Assembly (NCBI RefSeq): GCF_005160265.1
Contig: NZ_CP039865.1
Location: 1,946,828-2,010,827, forward strand
Length of the DNA: 64,000 nucleotides
Direction: 5' to 3'
DNA from: Phreatobacter aquaticus
GTDB taxonomy: Bacteria; Pseudomonadota; Alphaproteobacteria; Rhizobiales; Phreatobacteraceae
Shown here: positions 25,407 through 33,470 of the stretch, in pieces
Layout: each line of letters opens with the position of its first letter
Position numbering within the stretch: the first letter of the stretch is position 1
The notes under the pieces: generated by a model
Told to the model about the DNA's origin: nothing
What the model saw: only the letters and a program-made list of their open reading frames with translations
Databases searched by the model: none
Translations under genes and position numbers: made by a program

Positions 25407-26542
25407 GCGAACCCATCCGGAGCGATGTCATCATTGTCGGCGGCGGCATCATGGGCGCCGCCACCGCGTTCTTTCTTGCGAAGCGCGGCCGCAGCGTCGC
25501 CCTCATCGAGCGCGGTCTGATCGGCCAGCAGGCGAGCGGCACCAATTTCGGCAATGTGCGACGGCAGGGGCGTTTCCTGCCCCAATTGCCACTGGCGAAC
25601 CGCTCGCGTGCGATCTGGGGCCGGCTTGGCGAACTGCTCGGCGAGGATGCCGAGTTCCTGGCCTCCGGCCATATCCGGGTCGCCTATGCCGAGGACATGA
25701 TCGGGGTCATGGAGACCTATGCGCGCGATGCCCGTGCCTATGATCTCGAGCTTGAGATGCTGTCAGGCAATGCGCTGCGCGACCGGTTTCCGTTTCTAGG
25801 CCCCGAGGTGCGCGGCGGCTCCTATTCGCCCCATGACGGCCATGCCAATCCGCGCCTGGCGGCCCCCGCCTTCGGCCGCGCGGCAGCGCGGGCCGGTGCC
25901 CAGATCTTCGAGAATACCGAGATCGTGCAGGTCGAGAAGGACGGCGCGGGGTTCAGGGTCGAAAGCGCATCGGGCCAGGTGTTCCGGGCGCCTGTGCTGA
26001 TGATCTCGGCCGGCGCCTGGGCGAACCGCCTGTCGGCCCAGTTCGGCGAGCCGGTCGCGGTCGTCGCGCACGGCCCCCAGATGGCGGTGACCGAGCCGGT
26101 GCCCTATGCGATCGAGCCGGTGATCGGCGTCTCCTCCACCAATGTGGCGGAAGGGCTCTATCTGAGGCAGGTGAAGCGCGGCAACATCGTGTTCGGTGGC
26201 GGCGGCCGCGGGCCGGCCGATACCGAGACCCGGCGCGCCACTGTCGAGCCGATGTTCACGCTGCGCAAGATCGAACAGATCGCGCGTGTTGTGCCAGCGC
26301 TGAGCCGGCTCTCGATCATCCGGGTCTGGAGCGGCATCGAGGGCTACCCGCCCGATGAATTGCCGATCATCGGTCCCTCGGCCAAAGTCGACGGCCTGCA
26401 CTACGCCTTCGGTTTTTCCGGCCACGGCTTCCAACTGGGTCCGGGCGTCGGCGACGTCATGGCGGAATTGATCGACACCGGCCAGACATCGACGCCGATC
26501 GAGGCCTTCAGCATCAGGCGCTTCCTGCAGCCGGGGGCGTAA
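25403..26542 (+). CDS. FAD-dependent amino-acid/amine dehydrogenase catalytic subunit (HcnC/OoxB-like)
   Basis: A 379-aa DAO-family flavoprotein: DVIIVGGGIMGAATAFFLAKRG at the N-terminus, GTNFGNVRRQGR as the flavin motif, and GFSGHGFQLGPGVG near the C-terminus. This catalytic subunit oxidises the C-N bond of an amino acid or opine-like imino compound. Starts inside the stop of the previous gene. The trio most likely is an amino acid/opine dehydrogenase; cyanide synthesis is unlikely because homologues with that role are restricted and the context is catabolic. Confidence 0.88.
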   Translation: MSEPIRSDVIIVGGGIMGAATAFFLAKRGRSVALIERGLIGQQASGTNFGNVRRQGRFLPQLPLANRSRAIWGRLGELLGEDAEFLASGHIRVAYAEDMIGVMETYARDARAYDLELEMLSGNALRDRFPFLGPEVRGGSYSPHDGHANPRLAAPAFGRAAARAGAQIFENTEIVQVEKDGAGFRVESASGQVFRAPVLMISAGAWANRLSAQFGEPVAVVAHGPQMAVTEPVPYAIEPVIGVSSTNVAEGLYLRQVKRGNIVFGGGGRGPADTETRRATVEPMFTLRKIEQIARVVPALSRLSIIRVWSGIEGYPPDELPIIGPSAKVDGLHYAFGFSGHGFQLGPGVGDVMAELIDTGQTSTPIEAFSIRRFLQPGA

Positions 26543-26557
26543 TCCGCCGCTTGCCCG

Positions 26558-27253
26558 TCAGACGGCGTGGCCGACCAGCGCGCCGATCGCGGCACTCGCC
26601 GCCATGGCGAAGGCTCCCCAGAAGGTGACGCGGATGGTCGGCTTCAGGATGCCGGCGCCGCCCACATAGGCGCCAGCGGCCCCAAGAGCCGCGAGGCTGA
26701 CCAGCGACCCCGACGACACGACGATCGATGTCCAGGCGGTCGGTGTGAAGAACGCCATCGCCACGGGCAGCGCTGCACCCACCGCGAAAGTCGCAGCCGA
26801 GGTCAGCGCGGCCTGGACCGGACGGGCCACCACATGGGCCGACAGGCCGAGTTCGTCGCGGGCATGGGCGGCAAACGCATCCTTGGCGGTCAATTGCTCG
26901 GCCACCTGGCGGGCCAGATCGGGCTCGATGCCGCGGTCGACATAGATCTGCGTCAGTTCGGCGAGTTCCGCCTCCGGGGTCTCGGCCAACTCGCGCCGTT
27001 CGCGGGCGAGATCGGCCGCCTCGGTGTCGGCCTGCGAACTGACCGAGACATATTCGCCAGCTGCCATCGACATGGCGCCTGCGACCATTCCGGCGACGCC
27101 TGCGACCATGACCTCGCTTGACGTCGTCGCTGCCGCCGCCACGCCGACCACCAGGCTGGCCGTCGAGATGATGCCGTCATTGGCGCCCAGCACCGCGGCG
27201 CGCAGCCAGCCAATCCGCTCGATGAGGTGATTTTCGCGATGCAGCGGGCGCAT
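26558..27253 (-). CDS. VIT1/CCC1 family iron/manganese transporter
   Basis: A 231-aa membrane protein with the VIT signature: WLRAAVLGANDGIISTASLVVGV (TM1), MVAGAMSMAAGEYVSVSSQ, a cytoplasmic metal-binding region rich in Glu/Asp (about 78-135), and three C-terminal helices. Family members move ferrous iron or manganese out of the cytosol. The start is 3 bp after the stop of the P-type ATPase, so they form one transcription unit behind the Irr-like box at 29250. Confidence 0.92.
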   Translation of the reverse strand: MRPLHRENHLIERIGWLRAAVLGANDGIISTASLVVGVAAAATTSSEVMVAGVAGMVAGAMSMAAGEYVSVSSQADTEAADLARERRELAETPEAELAELTQIYVDRGIEPDLARQVAEQLTAKDAFAAHARDELGLSAHVVARPVQAALTSAATFAVGAALPVAMAFFTPTAWTSIVVSSGSLVSLAALGAAGAYVGGAGILKPTIRVTFWGAFAMAASAAIGALVGHAV

Positions 27254-27255
27254 GG

Positions 27256-29214
27256 TCAGGCCTCTCGGGCAGGAGCTTGGGGAGCGGGCGCGGGGCTGCC
27301 TGCCGAGAAGCGCTCGCCAAAGGACAGAAGCCTGGCCGAATTGGACAGGAAGGCCAGTTCCGACCCCACATGGATGAAGGCCGCGAACAGCGGACTGAGG
27401 TGGCCGGTTGCGGCGAGCACCATGCCCACCGCATCCACGATGAGCGTGCCGGCAAAGTTCTGCCAGATGATGCTGCGGGTGCGCCGCGCGATCTTCAGCG
27501 TTTCGACCAGCTTGCCGAGATCGCTGCCGATCAGCACCACGTCGGCGCTTTCCTTGGCGATGTCGGTGCCCGAGCCCATGGCGATGCCGAGGCTGGCGGC
27601 GGTCAGCGCCGGCGCATCATTGACGCCGTCGCCGACCATGGCGACGAGGCGGCCAGCGGCCACCAATTGCTTGACGCGGGCAAGCTTGTCCTCAGGCAGC
27701 ATCCCGGCCTGCACCTCGGCAATGCCGAGATCGGCCGCCACGCGATCGGCAACCGTCTGGGTGTCGCCGGTCAGCAGCAGCGTGCGAATGCCGAGCGCGC
27801 CAAGGGCCGCCATGGCCTGCTTGGCTTCGGGCCGGATTGGATCGGCCACCACGATGTCGCCGAGGAAGCGGCCATCAGCGGCGACCAGGATCTCCGAGCC
27901 GGTCGCATCGTCGGGGATCTCCGGCACCGCGATTCCAGCCTCGGCCAGCAGCTTGCGATTGCCGACGAGAACGATCCGGCCGTCGACCTCGGCCGTGATG
28001 CCCCGTCCGAGCGTGTAGGCGAAGGTCTTCGGCTCGACAACGGCAAGCTTGCGGCGGCGGGCTTCCGCAACAACGGACTTCGCCAGCGGGTGTTCGGAAT
28101 GAAGTTCAGCCGAGGCCGCGAGTGCCAGGAGTGTGTCCTGATCCCCTGCATCCGCCGGCCGGATCGCCTGCAAGGCCGGTTCGCCGTGGGTCAGCGTGCC
28201 GGTCTTGTCGAGAACCACCGTGTCAATGCGGCCGAGGGTCTCCAGATGGATGCCGCCCTTGATGATGGAGCCGAGCCGTGCCGCGCGGCCGATGCCGCCG
28301 AGGATGGCGAGCGGCGTGCCGGCGGCGATGCCGCAGGCGCCAGCCACGATCACGACCGAGATCGTGTCGCGGATATCGCGTGTGATCAGGAACGTGATGG
28401 CCGCCGCCGCCATGGCGACATAGACGAGATAGCCGGCCAGCCGGTCGGCGAGCTTCTGGACCGGCGCGCGCGACTTTTCGGCCGTCTCGACCGCCTCGAT
28501 GATCCGCCCATAGCTCGTGTCCCGGCCCACATGCTCGACCAGGATGTCGAGCGTGCCCATCTGGTTGATCGAGCCGGCGAACACCGCATCGCCCGGCAAT
28601 TTCTCCGCCGGCATGGATTCACCGGTGATGCGCGACTGGTCGACATAGGAATGGCCCTCCGAGACCGCTCCGTCGACCGGCACCTTTTCGCCGGGATGGA
28701 CGACCGCGACATCGCCGATCGCCACATCGCCAATCGCGACCTGGATCAATTCGCCGTTCCGGCGCACCCGCGCCTCCTGGGGCACGAACTCCACGAGGTC
28801 GAGGATGGCCTGCCGCCCGCGCGCGATCGTCAGGTGCTCCAGCTCCTCGGCGATCAGCACGAAAAGGGTGACGACCAAGGCGGTGAAAAACTCCGAGATT
28901 GCCGCCGCCGCGATGATCGCGATGGTCATCGACAATTCCATCGTCATCCGGCGCGCCACCAGATTGTCGAACGCCTCCCGGAAGATCGGCCATCCCGCGA
29001 TGGCCAGCGCTGTGATTCCGATGACGCTCACGCGTGGGAATGGCTCGTAGACGGCGAACCAGACCAGCGCCGCGCCGATGGCCGCCACCGCGATGCGCAC
29101 GATGGAGAGCATTTCGAACGGCGCATGCTCATGCACATTGTCCGGCGCCGGGTCGGCGTCGGGCACCGGTTGCATCTGGGCTGTCGAAGCGGTCGAGCCG
29201 GTTGCGGATGTCAT
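27256..29214 (-). CDS. Heavy-metal P1B-type ATPase with atypical TM metal motif
   Basis: A 652-aa P-type ATPase from the ATG at 29214 (GAGGG upstream); the 742-aa frame adds a non-homologous N-terminus. Visible: TGES (197-200, actuator), phosphorylated Asp336 in DKTGTLT, SEHPLAKS in the nucleotide domain and GDGVNDAPAL. No N-terminal Cys-x-x-Cys metal domain. The transmembrane motif that is CPC, SPC or TPC in other P1B classes reads GACG here (Ala293-Cys294-Gly295, no Pro). Transcribed with the VIT1/CCC1 gene and preceded by an Irr-like box, so iron (or manganese) export is inferred. Confidence 0.9.
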   Translation of the reverse strand: MTSATGSTASTAQMQPVPDADPAPDNVHEHAPFEMLSIVRIAVAAIGAALVWFAVYEPFPRVSVIGITALAIAGWPIFREAFDNLVARRMTMELSMTIAIIAAAAISEFFTALVVTLFVLIAEELEHLTIARGRQAILDLVEFVPQEARVRRNGELIQVAIGDVAIGDVAVVHPGEKVPVDGAVSEGHSYVDQSRITGESMPAEKLPGDAVFAGSINQMGTLDILVEHVGRDTSYGRIIEAVETAEKSRAPVQKLADRLAGYLVYVAMAAAAITFLITRDIRDTISVVIVAGACGIAAGTPLAILGGIGRAARLGSIIKGGIHLETLGRIDTVVLDKTGTLTHGEPALQAIRPADAGDQDTLLALAASAELHSEHPLAKSVVAEARRRKLAVVEPKTFAYTLGRGITAEVDGRIVLVGNRKLLAEAGIAVPEIPDDATGSEILVAADGRFLGDIVVADPIRPEAKQAMAALGALGIRTLLLTGDTQTVADRVAADLGIAEVQAGMLPEDKLARVKQLVAAGRLVAMVGDGVNDAPALTAASLGIAMGSGTDIAKESADVVLIGSDLGKLVETLKIARRTRSIIWQNFAGTLIVDAVGMVLAATGHLSPLFAAFIHVGSELAFLSNSARLLSFGERFSAGSPAPAPQAPAREA

Positions 29215-29249
29215 GATGAGCCCTCGAAGGCGCAGGTCGGCGTCACAGA

Positions 29250-29264
29250 TTAGAATAATTCTAA
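29250..29264 (-). promoter_or_regulatory. Irr-box-like iron control element
   Basis: A perfect 7-1-7 inverted repeat, TTAGAAT-A-ATTCTAA, 36 bp upstream of the ATPase ATG. On the gene strand it reads TTTAGAATTATTCTAAT, 16 of 17 positions of the rhizobial Irr/ICE pattern TTTAGAA-N3-TTCTAAA as I recall it. Irr is the heme/iron regulator of Rhizobiales; placement this close to the start fits repression under iron limitation. Confidence 0.75.
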
Positions 29265-29384
29265 ATAAGGACTCCGCGACAGCAATGCAACTGCAAGCTG
29301 CCCTGCTTCCGAATAGCGCCTTTGGAGCGTTCGGCCCTTGACCGATGACAAGTGTCGCTGCCGTGCCGTGTGCCAGTGCCAGTG

Positions 29385-30443
29385 CTAGGGCAGGTTCTCG
29401 CGGAGCACGATCTCGGTGCGCGGTCGTTCGATTCCCTGGCTGGCTGGCCGTCCAGCCCTGAGATTCGAAAAGATCGTCATGCAATCCATCAGGGAGGCAT
29501 GCGGATTCTGGGTGATCACGGCGTCCATCGTGCCATCGATCAGCAGGGCACGTGTGGTGTCGGTCAACCCATGGCCGACCAGGACGATGTCCCGGCGTCC
29601 CGCCTCGGTCATCGCGCGCGCGATCCCCTCCGGACCTCCGCCGATATTGTAGATCCCGGCGAGATCAGGATGGCGTGCCAGCAGCATCTTGGTCTGCCGG
29701 TAGTTCTTGGCTTCGTCGTCGTGCCCCTCCCGGAGGCCCACGACCTCGATGGTTGGAAATAGCTCCTGGAACAGGTGCAGGAACCCCATTTCGCGCTCCT
29801 CATGGGCGCGATAGCTGAGGCTTCCGGCAATGATCGCCACCTTGGCCGGCCTGGGGCCGATGAAGCGCGCGATGAGATAGCCCGCCGTGCGGCCGGCAGC
29901 GCGATTGTCGAGACCGACATAGGCCGCACGCCGGGAACTCGCGATGTCGGAGATCAGGGTGACGGTCGGCACGCCGCGATCGGCCAGCCCGTCGACGGCC
30001 TCGCGCACGGCCGGGTGCTCCAGCGCCATGAAGGCGATGCCATCCGCCTCGCGGGCGGCCTGGCGCAGGTGGTTGGCGAGAAGTTCCGGCTTGAAGCCCT
30101 CGATATAATCGACACGGGCGCGGATGCTCAGTGCCGCAAACTGGTCATGCAAGGTGCCGACGAGGCGCCCGAGCATGGTCAGGAAACGGTTGTTGCCGGC
30201 TGGCAACAGGAAGGCCAGCCGCAAGGGCCTGAGCGCTGCCGCAGGCAAGGTCCCGTGTTCCGGCACATAGCCCAGCGCACCGGCGACCTTCAGCACCCGC
30301 TGGACCGTGACCGGACGCACGCCCGGCCGCTCGTTCAGCACCCGGTCGACGGTTGCGGTCGAGACGCCGGCGAGCCGCGCCACATCGACAATGCGCGGCA
30401 GGTGGCGACGGGGCGGATCCGGATCATGCATCGCAGACAACAT
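29385..30443 (-). CDS. LacI-family transcriptional regulator
   Basis: A 352-aa repressor: HTH IVDVARLAGVSTATVDRVLN (about 17-36), hinge helix, then a periplasmic-binding-like sugar domain (LAFLLPAGNNRF, DIVLVGHGL, ALLIDGTMDAVITQNP). The last motif is typical of members sensing sugars or sugar acids. ATG at 30443 or 30428-30431 possible. Divergent from the TRAP/RuBisCO-like set, so it probably controls it. Confidence 0.9.
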   Translation of the reverse strand: MLSAMHDPDPPRRHLPRIVDVARLAGVSTATVDRVLNERPGVRPVTVQRVLKVAGALGYVPEHGTLPAAALRPLRLAFLLPAGNNRFLTMLGRLVGTLHDQFAALSIRARVDYIEGFKPELLANHLRQAAREADGIAFMALEHPAVREAVDGLADRGVPTVTLISDIASSRRAAYVGLDNRAAGRTAGYLIARFIGPRPAKVAIIAGSLSYRAHEEREMGFLHLFQELFPTIEVVGLREGHDDEAKNYRQTKMLLARHPDLAGIYNIGGGPEGIARAMTEAGRRDIVLVGHGLTDTTRALLIDGTMDAVITQNPHASLMDCMTIFSNLRAGRPASQGIERPRTEIVLRENLP

Positions 30444-30518
30444 CAAAAACCATCAGGAAATGAGTTTGACGCACCTCACGCGCGATTCCTATCGTGATCG
30501 CGCGCCATCATCAAAAAC
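30442..30518. promoter_or_regulatory. Candidate LacI operator region
   Basis: ATCAAAAAC occurs twice in the same orientation (30442-30450 and 30510-30518), with an inverted repeat CGCGAT-N10-ATCGCG (30481-30502) between. The region separates the divergent regulator and TRAP binding-protein genes and also carries the latter's start-proximal leader. Confidence 0.35.
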
Positions 30519-30551
30519 GTCAATCGCCCCAGCGATGGCCGGGAGGAAACC

Positions 30552-31568
30552 ATGACCAGCCTGACCCGCCGCACCCTCGTGGGTGCGATCGCCGCCGCGC
30601 CTGCAGTTTCCATCGTCGCCAGCCCGCGCGTGGCGCGCGCTGCCGAATTCGAACTGAAATATGGCAACAACCTGCCACTGAGCCATCCGCTCAACATCCG
30701 CGCGGAGCAGGCGGCCGAGCGCATCAAGAGCCGGTCCGGCGGGCGAGTGGAGATCAAGATCTTCCCGAACAACCAGCTCGGCGGCGATACCGACATGCTG
30801 AGCCAGGTGCGCTCGGGCGGCATCACCTTCTTCACCCCCTCGGCGCTGGTCATCGCAACCCTCGTGCCTGTTGCCGCGATCAATGCGGTGGGTTTTGCCT
30901 TCACCGATTACAATCAGGTCTGGAAGGCGATGGATGGCGGCCTGGGCAGCCATGTTCGCGAGGCTATCGCCAAGCTGAACCTCTTCGCATTCGAGAAGAT
31001 GTGGGACAACGGCTTCCGCCAGATGACCACCAGCGGTCGCCCGATCCAGACCGCCAAGGACATGGATGGCCTGAAGATCCGGGTGCCGGTCAGCCCGCTG
31101 TCGATTTCCATGTTCAAGGCCCTGTCTGCTGCGCCTGCCAGCCTGCAGTTCAGCGAGGTCTATTCCGCGCTGCAGACCAGGGTCGTCGACGCCCAGGAAA
31201 ACCCGCTGCCGATCATCCAGGTCGCCAAGCTCTACGAGGTGCAGAAGAGCTGCGCGATCAGCAACCACATCTGGGATGGCTTCTGGTTCATCGCCAATGG
31301 CCGCGCCTGGCGCGGCCTGCCGGCTGATCTCCAGAAGGTCGTCGGCGATGCCATCAACGATGCCGGCATGGCCCAGCGCGCCGATATCAAGGGGCTGAAC
31401 GAGACGGTGCAGGCCGATCTCACGTCGAAGGGCCTCACCTTCAACGCCACCGATTCCGACAGCTTCCGTGCGAAGTTGCGCGACGGCGGCTTCTATGGCG
31501 AGTGGAAGAGCCGCTTCGGCGATGAAGCCTGGGGCCTGCTCGAGGGCGCCGTCGGCAAGCTGGCCTGA
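30552..31568 (+). CDS. TRAP transporter substrate-binding protein (DctP family)
   Basis: A 338-aa periplasmic DctP-type protein with twin-arginine-like signal (LTRRTLVGAIAAAPAVSIVAS; cleavage near ARA-AEF). The fold shows NNLPLSHPLNIRAEQAAE, LGGDTDMLSQVRSGG, DGLKIRVPVS and NPLPIIQ blocks, binding an organic acid through a conserved Arg. GGAGG precedes the ATG. No DctQ/DctM membrane subunits are in the window, so the partner must be encoded elsewhere. A strong hairpin follows. Confidence 0.9.
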   Translation: MTSLTRRTLVGAIAAAPAVSIVASPRVARAAEFELKYGNNLPLSHPLNIRAEQAAERIKSRSGGRVEIKIFPNNQLGGDTDMLSQVRSGGITFFTPSALVIATLVPVAAINAVGFAFTDYNQVWKAMDGGLGSHVREAIAKLNLFAFEKMWDNGFRQMTTSGRPIQTAKDMDGLKIRVPVSPLSISMFKALSAAPASLQFSEVYSALQTRVVDAQENPLPIIQVAKLYEVQKSCAISNHIWDGFWFIANGRAWRGLPADLQKVVGDAINDAGMAQRADIKGLNETVQADLTSKGLTFNATDSDSFRAKLRDGGFYGEWKSRFGDEAWGLLEGAVGKLA

Positions 31569-31594
31569 GCCCGCCGCGTCCGAATCGATCGCAT

Positions 31595-31617
31595 CCGGGG
31601 CATGATCCATGCCCCGG
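31595..31617 (+). terminator. Perfect 10-bp hairpin after the TRAP gene
   Basis: CCGGGGCATG-ATC-CATGCCCCGG between the TRAP gene and the VOC gene. No T-run follows, so it more likely limits read-through or protects the upstream mRNA, giving higher binding-protein expression than the enzymes downstream. Confidence 0.6.
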
Positions 31618-31655
31618 TAGCCTTCCCGTCTGATCGTCAAACGAAAGCAAATGCC

Positions 31656-32195
31656 ATGAGCCGCTTCTTCGGCCAGATCCGCCAGGCGGGTTATGTCGTC
31701 CCCGATATCGAGGCGGCGATGGACTACTGGAGCCGCGTCCTCGGCGTGGGGCCGTTTTTCTACAACGATCGCGTTCCGATCAGGAACTACCGCTATCGCG
31801 GCGAGGCCTACGAGCCGCACAATTCGGTGGCGCTCGCCAATTCCGGCCCGCTGCAGATCGAACTGATCCAGTGCCGCAACGACGTGCCCTCGATGTATCG
31901 CGACTTCACCCGGGCCGGGAACACGGGCCTGCAGCACGTGGCGTACTGGACCGAGAGCTATGATGCCGATCTCGCGCGGCTCACCGCCCAGGGCTTCGTT
32001 CCGGTGATGAGCGGAGAGGTCGGCGAGCGCGGCCGCTTCATCTATTTCGACACGGAATTCCATCCGGGAACGGTGATAGAACTGTCCGAGGTCGCAGGCC
32101 CCAAGGGCGAGATGTTCCGTCTCATCCGCGAGGCGGCCGAAACCTGGGACGGGTCCGACCCAGTCCGGCCTTTCCCCGACCTGAGCAAGCTCTGA
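31656..32195 (+). CDS. VOC (glyoxalase/bleomycin-resistance fold) family protein
   Basis: A 179-aa protein with the vicinal oxygen chelate fold: FGQIRQAGYVVPDIEAAMDYW, then a second beta-alpha-beta-beta-beta half (GLQHVAYWTESYDADLARL). Candidate metal ligands include Gln7, Glu61, His94 and Glu142. It is followed 3 bp later by the RuBisCO-like protein gene, so it probably acts in the same pathway, perhaps as an isomerase or epimerase; the reaction is unknown. Confidence 0.82.
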   Translation: MSRFFGQIRQAGYVVPDIEAAMDYWSRVLGVGPFFYNDRVPIRNYRYRGEAYEPHNSVALANSGPLQIELIQCRNDVPSMYRDFTRAGNTGLQHVAYWTESYDADLARLTAQGFVPVMSGEVGERGRFIYFDTEFHPGTVIELSEVAGPKGEMFRLIREAAETWDGSDPVRPFPDLSKL

Positions 32196-32198
32196 CCC

Positions 32199-33470
32199 AT
32201 GACGTCCGCACGCTTCACCGCATCCTATCTGATCGAGACGCCGCTCGATCCCGCCAAGGTGGCGGAGGTGATGGCGGGGGAGCAGTCCTGCGGCACGTTC
32301 AAGCGCGTGGCAGGCGAGACGGATGCGCTGCGTGAGCGTGCCCGTGCCGATGTCATCGGCATCGAGGATCTTGGCCAATCGGACATCCCGGGCCTGCCCA
32401 ATGCCTGGCTGGCGCGCTCGGGCATTACAGGTCCCTACCGCCGGGCGCGCGTGACGATTTCCTTCCCGATCGACAATGTTGGCGCCAATCTCGCAACGCT
32501 CGCCTCGATTGTCGCCGGCAACCTCTTCGATCTCGGCGAGGTCACGGGCCTCCGCCTCGACACGATCAGCCTGCCGGCCGAGTACCGCCGCCGCTTCCCC
32601 ATGCCCAGCCAGGGTGTAGCGGGCACCCGTCGCCTGGCGGGGGTGCCAAACGGACCGCTGATCGGCTCGATCATCAAGCCCAATGTCGGCCTGACCGTTG
32701 CGGACACCGCCAGCCTCGTCGACACGCTGTGTGCGGCGGGGCTCGACTTCATCAAGGACGACGAGATTTCCGCCGATCCGGTCCACGCGCCATTGGCCGA
32801 GCGCATCCCCGCTGTGATGGCCGTCGTGCGCCGCCATGCCGACCGCACGGGGCGCAAGGTGATGGTCGCCTTCAACATCACCGACGAGACCGACGCCATG
32901 CGCCGCCATGCGGACCTCGTCGAGCGTGAAGGCGGTACCTGCGTCATGGTCAGCCTCAACTGGTGTGGCTTCTCAGGCGTCGAGACGCTGCGCCGCTCTA
33001 CCGGCCTCGCGTTGCACGGCCATCGCAATGGCTATGGCGGCTTCTCGCGTCACCCGCTGCTCGGCATCTCGTTCCAGGCCTATCAGGTGCTCTGGCGGCT
33101 GGCCGGCGTCGACCACATGCATGTCCATGGCATGCAGGGCAAGTTTGCCCAGGAGGACGGCGAGGTCGTCGCCTCCGCCCGCGATTGTCTCAGCCCCCTC
33201 GCCGATGGCGTCGATGACGCGGTGATGCCGGCCTTCTCGTCAGGACAATGGGCCGGCACTGCACCCGTCACCTACGCCGCGACCGGCACCACCGATCTCC
33301 TGTTCATGGCGGGTGGCGGCATCATGGCCCATCCGGCAGGGCCTGCGGCAGGCGTCGCCAGCATCCGCCAGGCCTGGGACGCTGTCGCAGCCGGTGAGGA
33401 TCTGGCAACCGCTGCCATTCGTCATTCAGAGCTTCGTGCCGCCCTCGATTTCTTCGGAGACAAGGGGTGA
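32199..33470 (+). CDS. RuBisCO-like protein (form IV, acid-sugar pathway)
   Basis: A 423-aa RuBisCO large-subunit homologue. The carbamylation site and metal ligands are kept: FIKDDE with Lys186, Asp188 and Glu189 (RuBisCO Lys201, Asp203, Glu204). Also present are Lys160 (Lys175), His275-Arg276 (His294-Arg295) and loop-6 Lys315 (Lys334). The Lys177 equivalent is Asn162, so it is not a CO2-fixing enzyme. Adjacency to a DUF1537 kinase points to the apionate/3-oxo-isoapionate pathways, where such proteins act as phosphate-sugar decarboxylase or transcarboxylase-isomerase (OiaX/OiaT types). Which reaction applies is not decidable. The stop overlaps the kinase start as GTGA. Confidence 0.9.
   Translation: MTSARFTASYLIETPLDPAKVAEVMAGEQSCGTFKRVAGETDALRERARADVIGIEDLGQSDIPGLPNAWLARSGITGPYRRARVTISFPIDNVGANLATLASIVAGNLFDLGEVTGLRLDTISLPAEYRRRFPMPSQGVAGTRRLAGVPNGPLIGSIIKPNVGLTVADTASLVDTLCAAGLDFIKDDEISADPVHAPLAERIPAVMAVVRRHADRTGRKVMVAFNITDETDAMRRHADLVEREGGTCVMVSLNWCGFSGVETLRRSTGLALHGHRNGYGGFSRHPLLGISFQAYQVLWRLAGVDHMHVHGMQGKFAQEDGEVVASARDCLSPLADGVDDAVMPAFSSGQWAGTAPVTYAATGTTDLLFMAGGGIMAHPAGPAAGVASIRQAWDAVAAGEDLATAAIRHSELRAALDFFGDKG

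Noticed and set aside
23728-26542. Hydrogen cyanide synthase hcnABC
   Set aside because: The architecture is shared with opine and amino-acid dehydrogenases, which are far more common outside pseudomonads; no evidence for cyanide production.
27277-29253. 658-aa plus-strand frame
   Set aside because: Antisense shadow of the P-type ATPase; composition is that of a GC-rich complementary strand.
30489-32909. 806-aa minus-strand frame
   Set aside because: Antisense shadow of the TRAP, VOC and RuBisCO-like genes, which have clear family motifs.
32199-33470. A true CO2-fixing RuBisCO
   Set aside because: The Lys177-equivalent is Asn, the protein is short, no small subunit or phosphoribulokinase is nearby, and a DUF1537 kinase follows.
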